Source: Ichthyophis bannanicus (taxonomy: Eukaryota > Chordata > Amphibia > Gymnophiona > Ichthyophiidae). From it: a DNA stretch of 64,000 nt. The notes under the pieces were generated by a model, which ran no database searches, was not told the DNA's origin, and saw only the letters and a list, made by a program, of their open reading frames with translations. Shown here in pieces: positions 32,253 to 43,447 of the stretch (its first letter is position 1; the number at the start of each line of letters is the position of its first letter). The stretch lies in assembly GCA_033557465.1 (NCBI GenBank), contig CM066033.1, forward strand, positions 385,647,289 through 385,711,288. Reading direction: 5' to 3'. The translations under genes were made by a program, and so were the position numbers.

Positions 32253-33064
32253 ACTGTAACTGTTGATTGTAGCGGAGAGCTGAAGATCCGTCTTGAGGCA
32301 AAGGCGGAAGAAGAAAGACTGACCGGGCTAAAGGTGGGCCGGGGAGGTGGGACCACCTCACACATGCTCAGCAGCTTCTGAGCTAGAGAGCACTTCTGTC
32401 ATGGCGCCGTCGGATGACGTCACCAGGTGTGGCTGACACATCCTGCTTGTCCTAGGAGAAAAGCTTCTACCCTGTCTGTGCCTCTGTGAAAAGCCCCTGT
32501 GCTGTGCTTGCTAAGAATCTTTTGTGAGAAAAAAAGAACTGGGGCAGTGGGAGAGAGAAAAGCATTTTTTTTTTGTTTTCCAGGGTTCCTGCTTTTTGCA
32601 GATGTAAACATTAAACCAGAAGCAAAACACATTTCCGGAGTCAGTCACTCTGCTTCCGCTGAGGTCATCGGAAAAGGACACGGCCCTTTTCTGATGACAC
32701 CCTGTTTCCGGTGATGTCATTTCTGATGATGTAGGCAGGGGTGTGGTTGAGGTTGGGAGGCTGTGGGTGGGGCACAAACCCAAAAGTGGATGCTGATTGG
32801 CTAATGCCATATTGTGGGGCGGGGCGTTGGTGTGGCACAAACCCGGAAGTGGACGCTGATTGGATGATGTCATCCTTGGGGCGGGGTGGAGGCGTGTCGT
32901 GGGGGCGGTGGCCACTCCTGGGGGTGGGAGTGGGTGGGGCTAACTCACCATTCACTTCTATGGGAGAGGGTGTGGCCTAAGGCGGGACATACACCGGAAG
33001 TGAACGCTGATTGGCTCCTGTCATCCTTATCTCACTTGTCAATCAGTTTACCCATTATACTACT

Positions 33065-33070
33065 ACCGTG
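33065..33070. repeat. Right 6-bp target duplication of Polinton (ACCGTG)
   Basis: Identical to 15485-15490. It directly follows the terminus CCATTATACTACT. Confidence 0.92.
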
Positions 33071-33174
33071 GTAATAAAGAGGGAACCTTTATTGCAGATA
33101 ACATAAACATGCCTGAAATGCCTATATTATACCCTACAGAGCACAGACACCATAGACATGTGCAATACCTAGAG

Positions 33175-33366
33175 CAGAGTTTCCCAAATGCAGTCCTGGA
33201 GGAACAAACTCCATTCAGGCGTCATGCTGTCCCTAATAAAGATGCCTGTGCTGCATTTCTATGCACTGCCACCATGGTATGCAGATGTATCCATGCATAT
33301 TCATTAGGGACAGCATGAAAACCCGAACAGTGTTTGGCCCACCAGGACTGGAGTTGGGAGCCTCTG
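33175..33366. mobile_element. hAT MITE in copy 5
   Basis: CAGAGTTTCCCAAATGCAGT at the left and GTTGGGAGCCTCTG at the right, with flanks ACCTAGAG/CCCTAGAG (7 of 8 matching). Same family and same site as in copies 1-3. Confidence 0.8.
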
Positions 33367-35099
33367 CCCTAGAGCAGCAGCCAACAGGGGCAGAAACACC
33401 CACACCCACACCCACAGGCGCCATTATCCAAAGCCTCCTGGAGAGGCAGGATGTTCGGCCCTGCGTGCAGCACCATCTCCCAATACTAGCGCTTGCATAC
33501 CATAGCATTGCCACCCTAAACCTGGGAATACGGTACACATATATCAAAAGGTTGCTATGATTACTGGCAGATAGAAATCCCTAGGTTAAGCACAATCTGC
33601 TCATTGAGCTGTATCATAGCAACCTCTGTCTGTGGAGTGTGTTTCAGGTCTGGTGTCTGACAGTGTTTACCACCCTGGGGAGTGACCCCAACAGTATTGC
33701 ATACCATAGCCATGCCTGCACTGTGCCCAGGACTGGTGCGGTGGCCAGGGCTGCCAAAAGCTTCTGCAGTTGCACAATGCTGGCATAGGTGTGGGAGTGT
33801 GTGTCTGTCTACCAAGTGTGTGGTGGCTGCCAACACCTTCCTCAGCCCGCACTGCTTGCACTGTTGCCAGTGTCAGCCTGCTAATGTCCATAATGAGGAG
33901 TAAGGTACCATGGGTATAGCCCGGGCAGGGTGGCCTGGCCAGGATGCATCTACACAGGGCATAGGGCAATGGCTCGGACATTGTCGTGCCCGGCCACCAC
34001 CTGCATGGAGAGGGTGGCCACAGCATGTCCTGCTGGGAGGTCACTCTCACCCTGACTGAGCAGTGACAACGGCATGGCTAGGTTCCCCCATAGTGCTATA
34101 TAACATATCTCTCATGTGATATTTATGGGTTCTCTTTTGGGGCCCAATCACCGACTTATCTGCTTGGTGTGTATGCTGACATCCCAGTTCTGGGTACATG
34201 CATCTCCTCCAGGAACATGCACTATGGACTAGCTAGCAGACTGTCTGCAGCTAGTATGTGTCTGGCTGGAACACCTTGCAGGGTGCAGTGGCTGGAGGCT
34301 TGCTGCTGGAGAATGTCAGATAGTGGTGGGGGGCAGCTGAGCATTTCCAGGCCTACTGTCTGTCTGCTATTGCTTTATGGATGTGTACAGATCTGCATTG
34401 ACTGCCCTGTAGGGTGTCTGTTCCCCAGCAGGACTGGGGTTGATGGTCCCCTCTACTGCCACCATTGTAGGGAGGTAGAATGTGGATCTGTTGGTGGGAG
34501 ATCCTGTTTCCCACCCTGAGCCATAGAGGGTGGGTTGGGTGGTGGTACATAATCTGTCTATGGGTCCAAACACCCCCCTTCACCTACATGTGACCATGGC
34601 ACAAACACAGGATATGCACTATTCTGGGTGCATCATAGCCCATAAGGGATAGACATGACTGAGAAATACAGATGGACACAGACATATCCTAGGTGTGTCT
34701 GCAGGAACTACCTATCACACACACTAGCATTGATGGGGACCTGCAGCATGGCCTATTTCAGCCATGAAAGGTGCTGTGGACCTGGTGCTGGGTGCCCCAA
34801 TTCACCCTCAGGGTGAGCACAGTACCCGCACAATGTGACAGTCTGTAGCTACTCTGTGCCAGTAACACACACAGTCAGTACCCCCTACCAGGCTGAGGTG
34901 CTGTGGGGGTGCACACGGTCAGTTCCCCCTACCAGGCCGAGGTGCTGTGGGGGTGCATACCCCATCTTGTGATCATCTGTAGACTGCTGATTTGCATGTG
35001 CAGTGCATCATGGGTACAGGTGGGTTAACCCTATCCTGGTAACCACAGCAGACAGTTTGTGTGGTGACCTGCAGTCCTGTAGCCAGCCAGGGGTTTGTT

Positions 35100-35585
35100 A
35101 GTAGTTGTAGCCCACTGGTTACTTTGCTGCCTGTGGAGTCAGAGGTCATGGGTTTGATCCCACAGTGGGGTTATTTGATAGGGCTGTGTGAGGCATTTTC
35201 TTTTTTAATTTAAATTAGTGCTGCCAGCAAAAACACCCTCATAGTGCTGTAGCCTTAAGGTGCCTCATAAGGCGCCCTCTAAAGCGCTCTATAAGGCGCC
35301 CTATAGGGAACATTATAAGGTGCCTTGGCGGACAGTGCACTTTATAATGTGCCCTCTGGAGTGCCTTATAGGGCGTCTTATGTGGCACCTTTAGGTTATG
35401 GCACTGTGAGGGTGTGTTTGCTGGCAGCACTAATTTAAATTAAAAAAGAAAATGCCTCAGACAGCACTGATTTAAAGTAAAGGGTAATGTCTCAGACAGC
35501 CTTACTCATCAAGCCCACTGGGGGATCAAACTCATGACCCCTGTTTCATCAGTCAATGTATTAACCATTGTGCTACAGCTCTGTT
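35100..35585. repeat. Inverted tRNA-like pair around a palindrome (copy 5)
   Basis: The sense unit (GTAGCCCACTGGTTACTTTG; B box GGTTTGATCCC) at 35100-35170 faces a related reverse unit at 35515-35585. The interior is an imperfect palindrome from about 35195 to 35450 containing many AAGGCGCC/AAGGTGCC words. The structure also occurs at 49875-50335 and 6300-6750. Confidence 0.78.
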
Positions 35586-35783
35586 GCTGTGTTTGTAGGT
35601 CAGCGCACCTAATTAAGGCTAACGCGCATTAATGTGCCATGGCTCCCTCTATCGCATGAAAAGTACCTTATTGCACGATAACCCTAAATGCAACCTTAAG
35701 AACGGAACGCCCACTACCTTATATGGCATCCTGCACACTAACGCCGGCTGCACGTTAAGACTGCTTAGTAAACATACCCCTTA

Positions 35784-35879
35784 ATTTTCATGGTGGTAGA
35801 TCACCGGCACTTTTGGCCGGAAAAAGTAGATCACAACCTGTTCGAAGTTGGACATGCCTGGTATATAGCATGTATTTTG
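35784..35879. other. Short unassigned junction
   Basis: About 95 bp between copy 5 and the LINE, including GTAGATCACAACCTGTTCG. I could not classify it. Confidence 0.3.
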
Positions 35880-36784
35880 CTTATGTGGGAGTTGAAATTT
35901 AGTGCTTGATCTAGTGGTAATCCTAGACATCTTACTTTTTTTTTTTTTACTTCCAACGATGCTTTGAATTTTATTATAGATGGTGGAGTGAAATCTTTAT
36001 CTTAGGAGATAAACATTCTGTTTTTTTGAGGCTATTTTGAGGTTTTGGGAGGTGTGCCATTCGGATTCTTCATCAAAGTAAGATGTTATGTAATCTAAGT
36101 CGGGTTTTAAGGTGTTGTATGGGTAATACTCCATAATATCATCTGCTTAAATGTGGTGATTTATATTATGCTTCTTAAATATATATGTTACAGGTTGGTT
36201 GTAGATATATGTTAAATAAAAGAGCTTATAGTGCTGAGCCTTGCGGGATGTCTTCTTTTTGCTTGTATGTTTTTGATATGTCATAACCTATTTTTACTTG
36301 CTGGGTTCTGTCAGTGAGATAAACGTGATTCAACCCAGTGCTATTCCTTTAATACCTATTTTGTGAAGACAAGTTATTAAGTAGTCATGATTTATGGAAT
36401 CAAATGCAGTTGCTAGGTCTAAGCAATTGAGGATGAAAGCTTGTCTTGTCTTGGTTTTTCAATACCCTTTAAGATCTTGTCAAAGAGTAATATGAATAAT
36501 GGATTCAGACCATTCTATGGAGTAGAAACATGATGTGGATCAAGCAGGGCATTTTTTTCTATGTGTTCTTGAAGTTCAGTGAGCACAATCGGGGGCAGCT
36601 CTATAATGAGGCCAAGTGAGTCGGTGGCCTCAGGTAGCAACCTTTTGGAGGCAGCAAAAAATGCCCCAAAAAGACCGCCTCACTTGGCCTTCAAAATTTA
36701 AAAAACAAAACAGCAGGACAAGCTGCTGCCATTGCTTCTTGGCAGTGGCAGCATCAGCGACCCCGTGCCCCCCCCCCCCTTCCC

Positions 36785-37025
36785 TGGCCAGCACCCCGGC
36801 TCATCTTTGCAGAGCTGCGGAAAGGAAAATAGTTTCTCTTCTTTCCTGCGGCTCTGTTAAAGTTGAGCCCGCTGAGTCATAATCTAGGCATTTCCTGTCT
36901 CGTGTGAGACAGGAAATGCCTAGATTACCCTCAGTGCTGGCGGGCTCAGCTTTAACAGAGCCGCGGGAAAGAAGAGAAATTATTTTCCTTCCTGTTGCTC
37001 TGCAAAGGTGAGCCGGGGTGCCGAT
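36785..37025. repeat. Palindrome of hAT element B
   Basis: CACCCCGGCTCATCTTTGCA at the left is mirrored by GCAAAGGTGAGCCGGGGTG at the right. The centre lies at about 36907 around TGTCTCGTGTGAGACA. Arms contain CTCTGTTAAAG/CTTTAACAGAG, echoed in the palindrome of element A. Confidence 0.88.
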
Positions 37026-37079
37026 TAGGAAATGCAGGGCTCTTCTGTGTGTGTGTGTGGGGGGGGGGGGGGCTTGGAC

Positions 37080-37930
37080 TGGTAATGAGCTGATCAGTGC
37101 TGGGCTGGAGGGTTAGCCCCAGAAATGGTCTGATTGGAGGGGTAGGACTGGTAATGGGCTTGGGGGGCTGTTAAGATTGGTAGTGGGTTGATGAAAGGAC
37201 TAGCACTGGCGATGGACTGATGGGGGGGGGGACTAGAACTGGAAATGGGCTGATCGGGGAGCTAGGACTGGTAATGAGCTGATGGGAGGAGCTAGGATTG
37301 GAAATAGGCTGATGGGGGAGGAGAGAGCTGCTGGCACTAGAAGACGACAGGGGGCTAGAACTGGAAGTGGGCTACTGGGGGGGGGGCTGTTGGCCCGGAA
37401 AGAAAACTGGGGGGCTAGGGCTACAAAAGGGCTGATGCAGGAGGATGGGAGAATGGGACTGGAAGGGAACGGATGCTGAGATGGTCTGTCAGGGGAAGGA
37501 GGGTGCAGGAAAGGAGCTGACACTGGGAAAGGGGGCAGGAAGGGGCAGGAAGGGAACTGACACCTGGGGATGGTACTGAAGGGGGACTGGAAGGGAGCTG
37601 ATACTTGGGGATGGGACTGGTAGGTGGCTGGGTAATGCGGAGGAGACTAGAAGGGAGTTGACATGTGGGGAAGACACTGGAAGGAGGATGGACAGAGGGT
37701 AGGGTGATTGGAAGGGAGCTGATAGGGGGGGTGTCACTGGGAGTGGAAGTGAGCTGATACTTGCAATAGTATTTGGACTAGAAGGGGCTAGACAGTGGGG
37801 AAAGAGGGGGACTGGAAGGGAATGGACACCAGAGGCAGTCCTAGGAATGCAAGGCGGTTGACATTGGAAGGTACGGGGAGGGGAGGACTGGAAAGGGGGC
37901 TGATACTGGGGAGGGTTACTAGGACTGGAA
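37080..37930. repeat. G-rich minisatellite of hAT element B
   Basis: Irregular units such as GACTGGTAATGGGCTGATG and GACTGGAAGGGAGCTGATAC, complementary to the minisatellite of element A. Confidence 0.82.
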
Positions 37931-39835
37931 ATAGGCTGATGGAAGGAAGTGAAGAAAACAAAAGAAGAGATGGACCATAAAACACAGGAAGAGAGTTAAG
38001 AGCTCCTTATGTGAGTTTGGAAGTTGGTGTTGATATGGTATGGCATGGTAGATTTGCTCTATAGATACTCAGTGACTTTGTTGTAAGGTTTTGTATTAGT
38101 TCACAATATGCCTGGTACTGGAGAATGTTTGTTGCTGAGATGATCAGAATCAGATTTTTTTTTAAGATATTGAGTTCTGTGGGTGAATTTCCTGGTTCTG
38201 CTCTGCACCCACTGTTGAAGGGGGTTCTGTGGATGCAAAATATATGTTAAAAAAGAAAAAGCAAGAACCATAATGCAGTTTACAACAACAAAATAAAAAT
38301 GAGTTATAATTTAGTTTTATAAACTGTGCTGTGGTTCTCGCTCTCTTTTAGTTCCTTGGTGTACAAGCATCTTGCATTTCCTCCATATACTCTAATCGGC
38401 GTTTTGGTTTGGTTCGGTTCAGTCCCTGATTGGAGTTTTGAGAAAGCCCCGCCCCCTCTACAGGTGCCATCTCATCCTTTGCCTCAGGCAGCAGATTGCC
38501 TTCAGCCGCCCCTGAGCACAGTCTTGTCAAGTATTTTTCATATGAACGGGAGGCTTGATATCGATCTGTATGATTCCGGGCATGTTTTGTCTAATGAGGT
38601 GTTCTTGAGAATGGGGCAGATGGCTGCGTATTTTAGACATTTTGATGTGTGCCCTTGGGCCAGGGATAACTTGACCATTTTGAGTATGGTGTAGCAATTT
38701 CCGTACGGGTAAGTTTTACTCAGCTAACTGGGCAGGGGAAGTCATTGTATTGATGGAGGTGATTATTTGTTCAAGATGGTTTATATTGATTTGTGAAAAA
38801 GAGTGCAATTCTGAAATGTGTATGATATTGATGAGATATGAAGTAGGTGGTGGCTGGAATGTCCGCCTTAGCTTGTTTGAATAGTGATTTACTAGCTCTT
38901 GAGGGTATATCAATATTTGATTTGTCATTGAGTTAGGTGCTTTGGTTAGGGATTTTACAATGTTGAATAGCTGTCTTGATTTATTTATAGATTTCATCAT
39001 TGTTTTTGTGTAGTATTCCTTTTTCTTGTTGATGCTTTCTCGATATGTATGGAGAGTATACATGTTTAAATTCCTGTCTTGGGTTAGTTTGGTTGATCTC
39101 TACATATGCAGTTTTTCCTAATTGTCTTTTTATAGTTCTTAACTCATGTGAATACCACGGGTATGATTGCTGCCTACGGCTCTATTGATTCCTGTGTTCC
39201 AGTTCTCGACTAGTTTATCCAAGTCATCTGCTTCTTCTTTCAACTGGGAAGAATTTCCATTAAGAATGCTTCCTTATTGAATTGCTTGAAGTGGTGTTTA
39301 TGATGATCCTGTTATTGCTTTTATACATTGTAGTGTGATGGATTACATTGAAATGGATTAGGTAGTGATCTGACAGGGAACCGGATGGATTTCAAGATAT
39401 ATTTGCTTTGTCAAATTCACAATGCCTTTAGGTAGAAATACCAGATCAAGTGTATTCCCCTTATTGTGTGTTGGGCAGTTTATGATTTGTTGGTCATCAA
39501 AGTCTTCCATTGCATTAAGGAAAAAGTGTACTTGAGAAATGTTTACCGATGTCAGATTGAAATCCCCTGGCATGATTATGTTTTTGTTGATTGTTCTGTC
39601 ATTACAGGCTAGTTCGAGAATTGTGGCATGGTTGTTTGTGCTTGATATGGGGGGCTCTATATATACAGTAAGGCAGAACATCAGTTGCTTAGTCTCAATT
39701 GTTAGAATGTCTAGACCATCCACACTTGTTGATGACAGCAAGGCTTTAAGATCATCTTTAATGATTTTGAGGACCCCACCTCCTCATTTGCCCTCCCTTG
39801 GACAGCGAAATATGTCTTTTCTGTCAAGCTTTAGA

Positions 39836-40132
39836 TCTCCCTTCCCCCGCCGGTGGCGCCTTGTCCCCCAGCCGCGCCCCCCACCCCACATAATCTCCTC
39901 TCAACCACTTCACATCCGCCATTCCTCCCGCTTCCTCTCTTCGTTCCCCTTTGCCCCTCCCCCTCCCTAGACCTTTTCTGTTCTCTACCTTTTTGACTGT
40001 CTCTCTCTGTCCTAATATTATTGGCGTTCTTTTCTGTCTTTATTTTTCAGTGGCCGTTACTGTTTTTGTATTGTACACCGCCCTGACGCCTTGGCCTGGG
40101 CGGTCTATCAAATGTTGCAAATAAAGATAAAG
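39836..40132 (+). mobile_element. LINE 3' tail insertion in LINE A
   Basis: About 300 bp, pyrimidine-rich and ending TTGTACACCGCCCTGACGCC...GGGCGGTCTATCAAATG...AATAAAG, the same 3' hairpin type as 14850-14905 and 44395-44460. It splits the endonuclease frame of LINE A. Boundaries are approximate. Confidence 0.75.
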
Positions 40133-40255
40133 ATTAGTTTGGGGCTTTCAATTGGTTTAGATGCGCCAGATCTGTGTCTAGGAGCCAAGTCTTCGTTATG
40201 AATAATATATCTGTGTTTTTATTCATTATGGGCAGCATGCAGAGTGGCGACTAGA

Positions 40256-40724
40256 GGGGTTGGACGTCTGCGGTGGACGCCCAACTCCCTGCACTTTCAG
40301 GCCCACTGTGTGGTGAGCTCTGGACAGGGGTGGGAGGGGGCGGTGACAGGGAGGAGAGAGGGCAGTGCCCTATGACCCCAGACATACATGGCCAATTCCG
40401 GTGACGGCCCTGTACATCCGGGGTTGTGGAGATAGGTGGGGGACCTATTCCACCTTGGAGGTGGAATAAGTCCCCTGAGTGCGGCAATCCGCGGTGGTGG
40501 ACCACCCCGAAAAATAGGAAGAGCCGGCTTCTAAAATGGCTTGAGATGTCTCTATGCTTTGGACGATTCCATGCCCATTTTCAGACATCCAAAGTACAAA
40601 TAGGGCTTCCAAAATCACCCCTTAGTGTCTGATTATCACCTCTAAACAGAGGTTCCGACATCCCTCCACCCTTCTCCTAACCTTGTCCCTTTCTTTATGG
40701 AGAGTATCTGGCTCCAGTTGAATA
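40256..40724. other. Unassigned sequence between LINE A and CR1
   Basis: Contains an imperfect inverted pair GGTGGGGGACCTATTCCACC/GGTGGAATAAG near 40434-40470 and GACATCC motifs near 40580. No coding region is recognised. Confidence 0.4.
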
Positions 40725-40765
40725 TTGACTAGAATCATGACGACAGAAAGAGATCACGTGGCCTA

Positions 40766-42142
40766 TCTAATCTGCCCTTCCATATCAACCACTACAACAG
40801 TTGCCTTTTTCCCTTTAGAGGTCCTGTGTTTGTCCCATGCTTTTTTGAATTCAGATACTGTCATCTCTACTACCTCCACTGGGAGACTATTCCACACATC
40901 TACCACTTTTCTGTAAAGAAATATTTCCACATATTACTCCTGAGTCTATCCCCTTTCACCCTCATCCTATTTTCCCTCAATCGAAAGAGGCTCTCCTCCT
41001 GTGCATTTATGCCATGGAGGTATTTAAACGTCTCAATCATATCACCTCTATCTCGCCTTTCCTCTAAAGTATACATATTAAGATTCTTAAGTCTGTCCTC
41101 AGATGCTTTATAATGAAGACCATTAACCATTTTAGTAGCCATCCTCTGTACTGCCTACAACCTGTTTATATCCTTTTGAAGGTGTGGTCTCCAGAATTGC
41201 ACACAATACTCCAAATGAGGTTGCACCAAAGACCTATACAGAGGCACTAACTCCTCCTTTCTTCTGCTGGCCATTCCACTCCGTATGTACCCAAGCATCC
41301 TTCTAGCTTTCGCCTTCGCCTTTTCTACCTGTTTAGCTATTTAAAGATCATCAGACACAATCACACCTAGGTCCCGTTTTTCTTTTGTGGACAGAATTAC
41401 TTCACCCCCTATACTATATCGCTCCCTTGGATTGCTGCAGCTCAAATACATGATCTTGCATTTTTTAACATTAAATCTCAGCTGCCAAATTCTAGACCAT
41501 TCTTCAAGCTTAGCTAGATCCCTCCTCATGTTATCTACACCTTCCTGGGTGTCTACTCTATTGCAGATTTTGGTATCATCCGCAGAGGCAAACCATACCT
41601 GACAGCCCTTCCGCAGTATCACTAACAAAGATGTTGAAAAGACCAAGGACAGATCCCTGGGGCACACCACTGATAACCTCCTTCTCCTCAGAGTGAGCTC
41701 CATTTACCTGTACTCTTTGTTGCCTCCCACTCATCCAGTTTCTAACCCAAGCAGTAACTTTAGGGTCCATCCCTAGGGTTCTCAGATTGTTTATAAGTCG
41801 CCTGTGCGGAACGGTGTCAAAGGCTTTACTAAAATCTAAATACACTACATCTAGGGCTCTCCCTCGGTCCAACTCCCTGGTCACCCATTCAAAGAAATTA
41901 ATCAGATTTGTCTGACAAGACCTGCCTCTGGTGAATCCAGTAATCCGTTGGACTCCAGATACCTCATTATTTTCTCTTTCAGCAGCGCTTCCAATAATTT
42001 ACTCACCACCAAGGTTAAACTAACCGGTCTGTAGTTTTCAACTACATCCTTTCTTCCACTTTTGTGTAAAGGGACCACATGTGCCTCTCTTCAGTCCTTT
42101 GGCACTGCTCCCAACTCCAACAAGGCATTGAAAAGATCAGTC
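40766..42142 (-). pseudogene. CR1 ORF2 reverse transcriptase, C-terminal part
   Basis: Frames at 41576-41884, 41341-41703 and 40900-41142 together cover RT. Visible signatures are VYLDFSKAFDTVPH, SGVPQGSVLG, the Ala-Asp-Asp of the catalytic box near 41577-41585 and the C-terminal thumb motif MWKYFFTEKW. Frameshifts separate them: the catalytic box falls in a different frame from GVPQGS, and an in-frame stop lies at 41341. The 3' end keeps the usual CR1 C-terminal sequence and stops near 40766. Confidence 0.87.
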
Positions 42143-42222
42143 AGATCTTGACATGACTAAGATGGCAGCGTAAGGCTGAGTGCGGTCCAGCAGCGTTTAC
42201 TTTTTCGTACCCTTTTACATTT

Positions 42223-43447
42223 ACATGGCGCCTAAGAAGAAGGGGATGGGGGCGGCCAAAGATGGCAAAGCTACCTCAGAGGTCCCCAAGCAGACGTTGA
42301 TTCTCGCTTAGCTCCAGAAGACCTTTGTTGACCAGAAAGCTGCGAGTGAAGCCTCTGCTACAGGTTTGGATGGTGGTATACGTTCGCTGCTTGGAGGCAT
42401 AACTAGCTTGGCTCCACAGCTAAACTCATCCCCGCTGGCCCAACGTTCCCCAATTGTGACATCAGCTATGTTGGCAGTCCCGATGCCCCCTCTTTCCTCC
42501 ATAGGGGGGAGCTCGAAGGATACAGCGGATCCCTGCAGTGCCCTGGCCGGGAGGAGGTGTTGCCAGTGAATGGAGACTCTGCTAGTGGGGAACCATCAGT
42601 TTCTACACCATCGCAGGCCGTGGCTTTGCTGCCTGGTTCACTAGGGGTCCAAGGTTCTTACTCTCAAATAATTGGGCCGCCTTCACATTTGGAGATTTTG
42701 CTGACTCTAATTTGGAACTTGTTGCTGCAACTTCAGGAAACTGTTTCTAAGAGTGTGGCTGAACTGTGGATTTAGTTGCTCAGAAGCAAGAATCTTTTCA
42801 CCAGGAAAAGTTTCTGAACTGCATAAGAGGGTTACAGCAGCAAATCAAGTGATTGAGAGATTGGTTAAGGATAGAACTGTAATTCATAAAAAATTGGAAG
42901 TGCATAAGAACTGGATGAGACACTTAAATCTACGGATTTTGAATTTCTCTCATTTAGACTGTTACCAATAGATGTATTTAAAAAAATAACTGTTAGTAGT
43001 TTTGAAGATCTCGGAGGCAGCTGTTCCTCCTTTTAAATAAGGTATATTTTCTGCCGCTAGATAAAGCTAGTGCAAATATTGATGTACAACAGTCTATGGA
43101 TGTTTCTGCGATTCTAGAAACTTCTAGTTCTGAGTGTAAAGATAAGGCGACTCTGTGTTTTTTTAGCAGGATTTGAGTTTAATTTTACATCTTTATTTTA
43201 GGAAAATGAGTGAACCATTCTTTGGTCAGCCTGTTAGAATACTTTCTGATGTGGCTCGATCCACATAGGAAAGGTGGAGAGCCTTTTTGGCTATGAGATC
43301 TGAAACATTATCCCTGGGTGCTTCCTTTATGCTTTGATATCCTTGTAAATGTATAGTCGGCTATCTGCACATGAAGTATGTGTTCCTATTACCTGATCAG
43401 CTTTTTTGGATCTCAAGAAAATTGCGACTCCTACCAATTCTATTCTT
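42223..43447 (+). pseudogene. L1 ORF1 remnant
   Basis: Multiple short frames carry L1 ORF1 hallmarks: a coiled-coil-like part (42753-42971 frame) followed by HLNLRILNFSHL, then degraded C-terminal-domain pieces such as MSEPFFGQPVRILSDVARST near 43207-43266 and SLGASFML near 43315-43335. Stops and frameshifts are numerous. ORF1 proteins bind RNA and act as chaperones in L1 particles. This copy is dead. Confidence 0.75.

Larger units (their letters stand above)
26266..32457 (-). mobile_element. DIRS-type tyrosine-recombinase retrotransposon
   Basis: A 6.2-kb element in the right Polinton arm, minus orientation. It has split inverted terminal repeats (left about 26266-26335, right about 32340-32457, sharing GGTGTGGCTGAC-type sequence and the word CATGGCGCCGTCGGATGA) and an internal complementary region at about 26515-26610. 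Gag, reverse transcriptase/RNase H and tyrosine recombinase coding regions follow in DIRS order. GAAAA occurs at both junctions (26261-26265, 32458-32462) and once at the target in the left arm, consistent with recombinase integration without a real target duplication. Confidence 0.93.
15491..33064. mobile_element. Palindromic Polinton/Maverick (adintovirus-like) element
   Basis: 17.6 kb as it stands and about 9.4 kb without its two later insertions. Ends are AGTAGTATAATGGG and CCATTATACTACT, with a 6-bp duplication as expected for Polintons. The left arm 15491-20284 and the right arm (from 20803, reading back to 33064) are inverted copies around a 518-bp loop, 20285-20802. Each arm carries a small Cys/His-rich reading frame and the N-terminal part of a protein-primed DNA polymerase B. 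Integrase, capsid, ATPase and protease genes of a complete Polinton are absent. Arms differ by point changes, a 0.72-kb deletion in the right arm and insertion of a hAT (23658-25655) and a DIRS element (26266-32457) there. Confidence 0.88.
20803..33064 (-). repeat. Right arm of the Polinton palindrome (interrupted)
   Basis: Inverted copy of the left arm, from the loop out to the terminus CCATTATACTACT. It is interrupted by a hAT element (23658-25655) and a DIRS element (about 26266-32457). About 0.72 kb of exonuclease sequence is missing at about 21228-21235, where the flanks join through a repeated ATGTAT. Confidence 0.88.
13441..35780 (+). mobile_element. tRNA-module TIR element, copy 5 (host of LINE and Polinton)
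   Basis: The left end is truncated: similarity to copy 3 starts at about 13441. The right end TAGTAAACATACCCC is followed by TTA (35781-35783). The native sequence is interrupted by a LINE (13712-14910) and by the Polinton at 15491-33064. Segments 14911-15490 and 33065-35780 are collinear with copy 3. It carries a hAT MITE (33175-33366), a duplicated block of about 46 bp near 34873-34965 and an inverted tRNA-like pair at 35100-35585. Confidence 0.8.
36589..38513. mobile_element. Non-autonomous hAT-like element B
   Basis: Inserted in LINE A between GAGCACAA (36581-36588) and GAGCACAG (38514-38521), an 8-bp duplication with one mismatch. The inner ends GGGGGCAGCT and AGCCGCCCCT form a short TIR. 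It has no transposase. A 240-bp palindrome (36785-37025) and a G-rich minisatellite (37080-37930) give the same architecture as hAT element A. Confidence 0.75.
35880..40255 (-). pseudogene. L2-like LINE A (endonuclease and RT), interrupted
   Basis: Minus-strand LINE. From the right, the endonuclease N-terminal part (ITKTWLLDTD near 40180-40230) continues after a LINE-tail insertion as a frame at 39358-39741 with PGDFNLT and GNTLDLVF. A linker frame at 38716-39063 has NKSRQLFNIVKSLT. The RT begins near 38520 and continues after hAT element B at 36588, with DLATAFDSINHDYL near 36380-36430. At the catalytic YADD box the Tyr codon is TAA (complement of 36147-36149), followed by Ala-Asp-Asp. Many other frame changes exist. 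The 3' part of RT and the tail are missing on the left. CR1/L2 superfamily; exact clade uncertain. Confidence 0.8.

Noticed and set aside
15491..33064. The Polinton palindrome as an assembly mirror artefact
   Set aside because: The arms differ by point changes, a 0.72-kb deletion and two insertions with their own duplications, and the whole has matching 6-bp flanks. An artefact would give identical arms.
35100..35170. A functional tRNA gene
   Set aside because: A and B boxes are present, but no acceptor-stem pairing, anticodon arm or terminator is convincing, and it recurs within a mobile element family.
36616..36882. Possible host gene exon in hAT element B
   Set aside because: It lies between the element's end and its palindrome arm; there is no splice context or domain, and it is repeat-internal.
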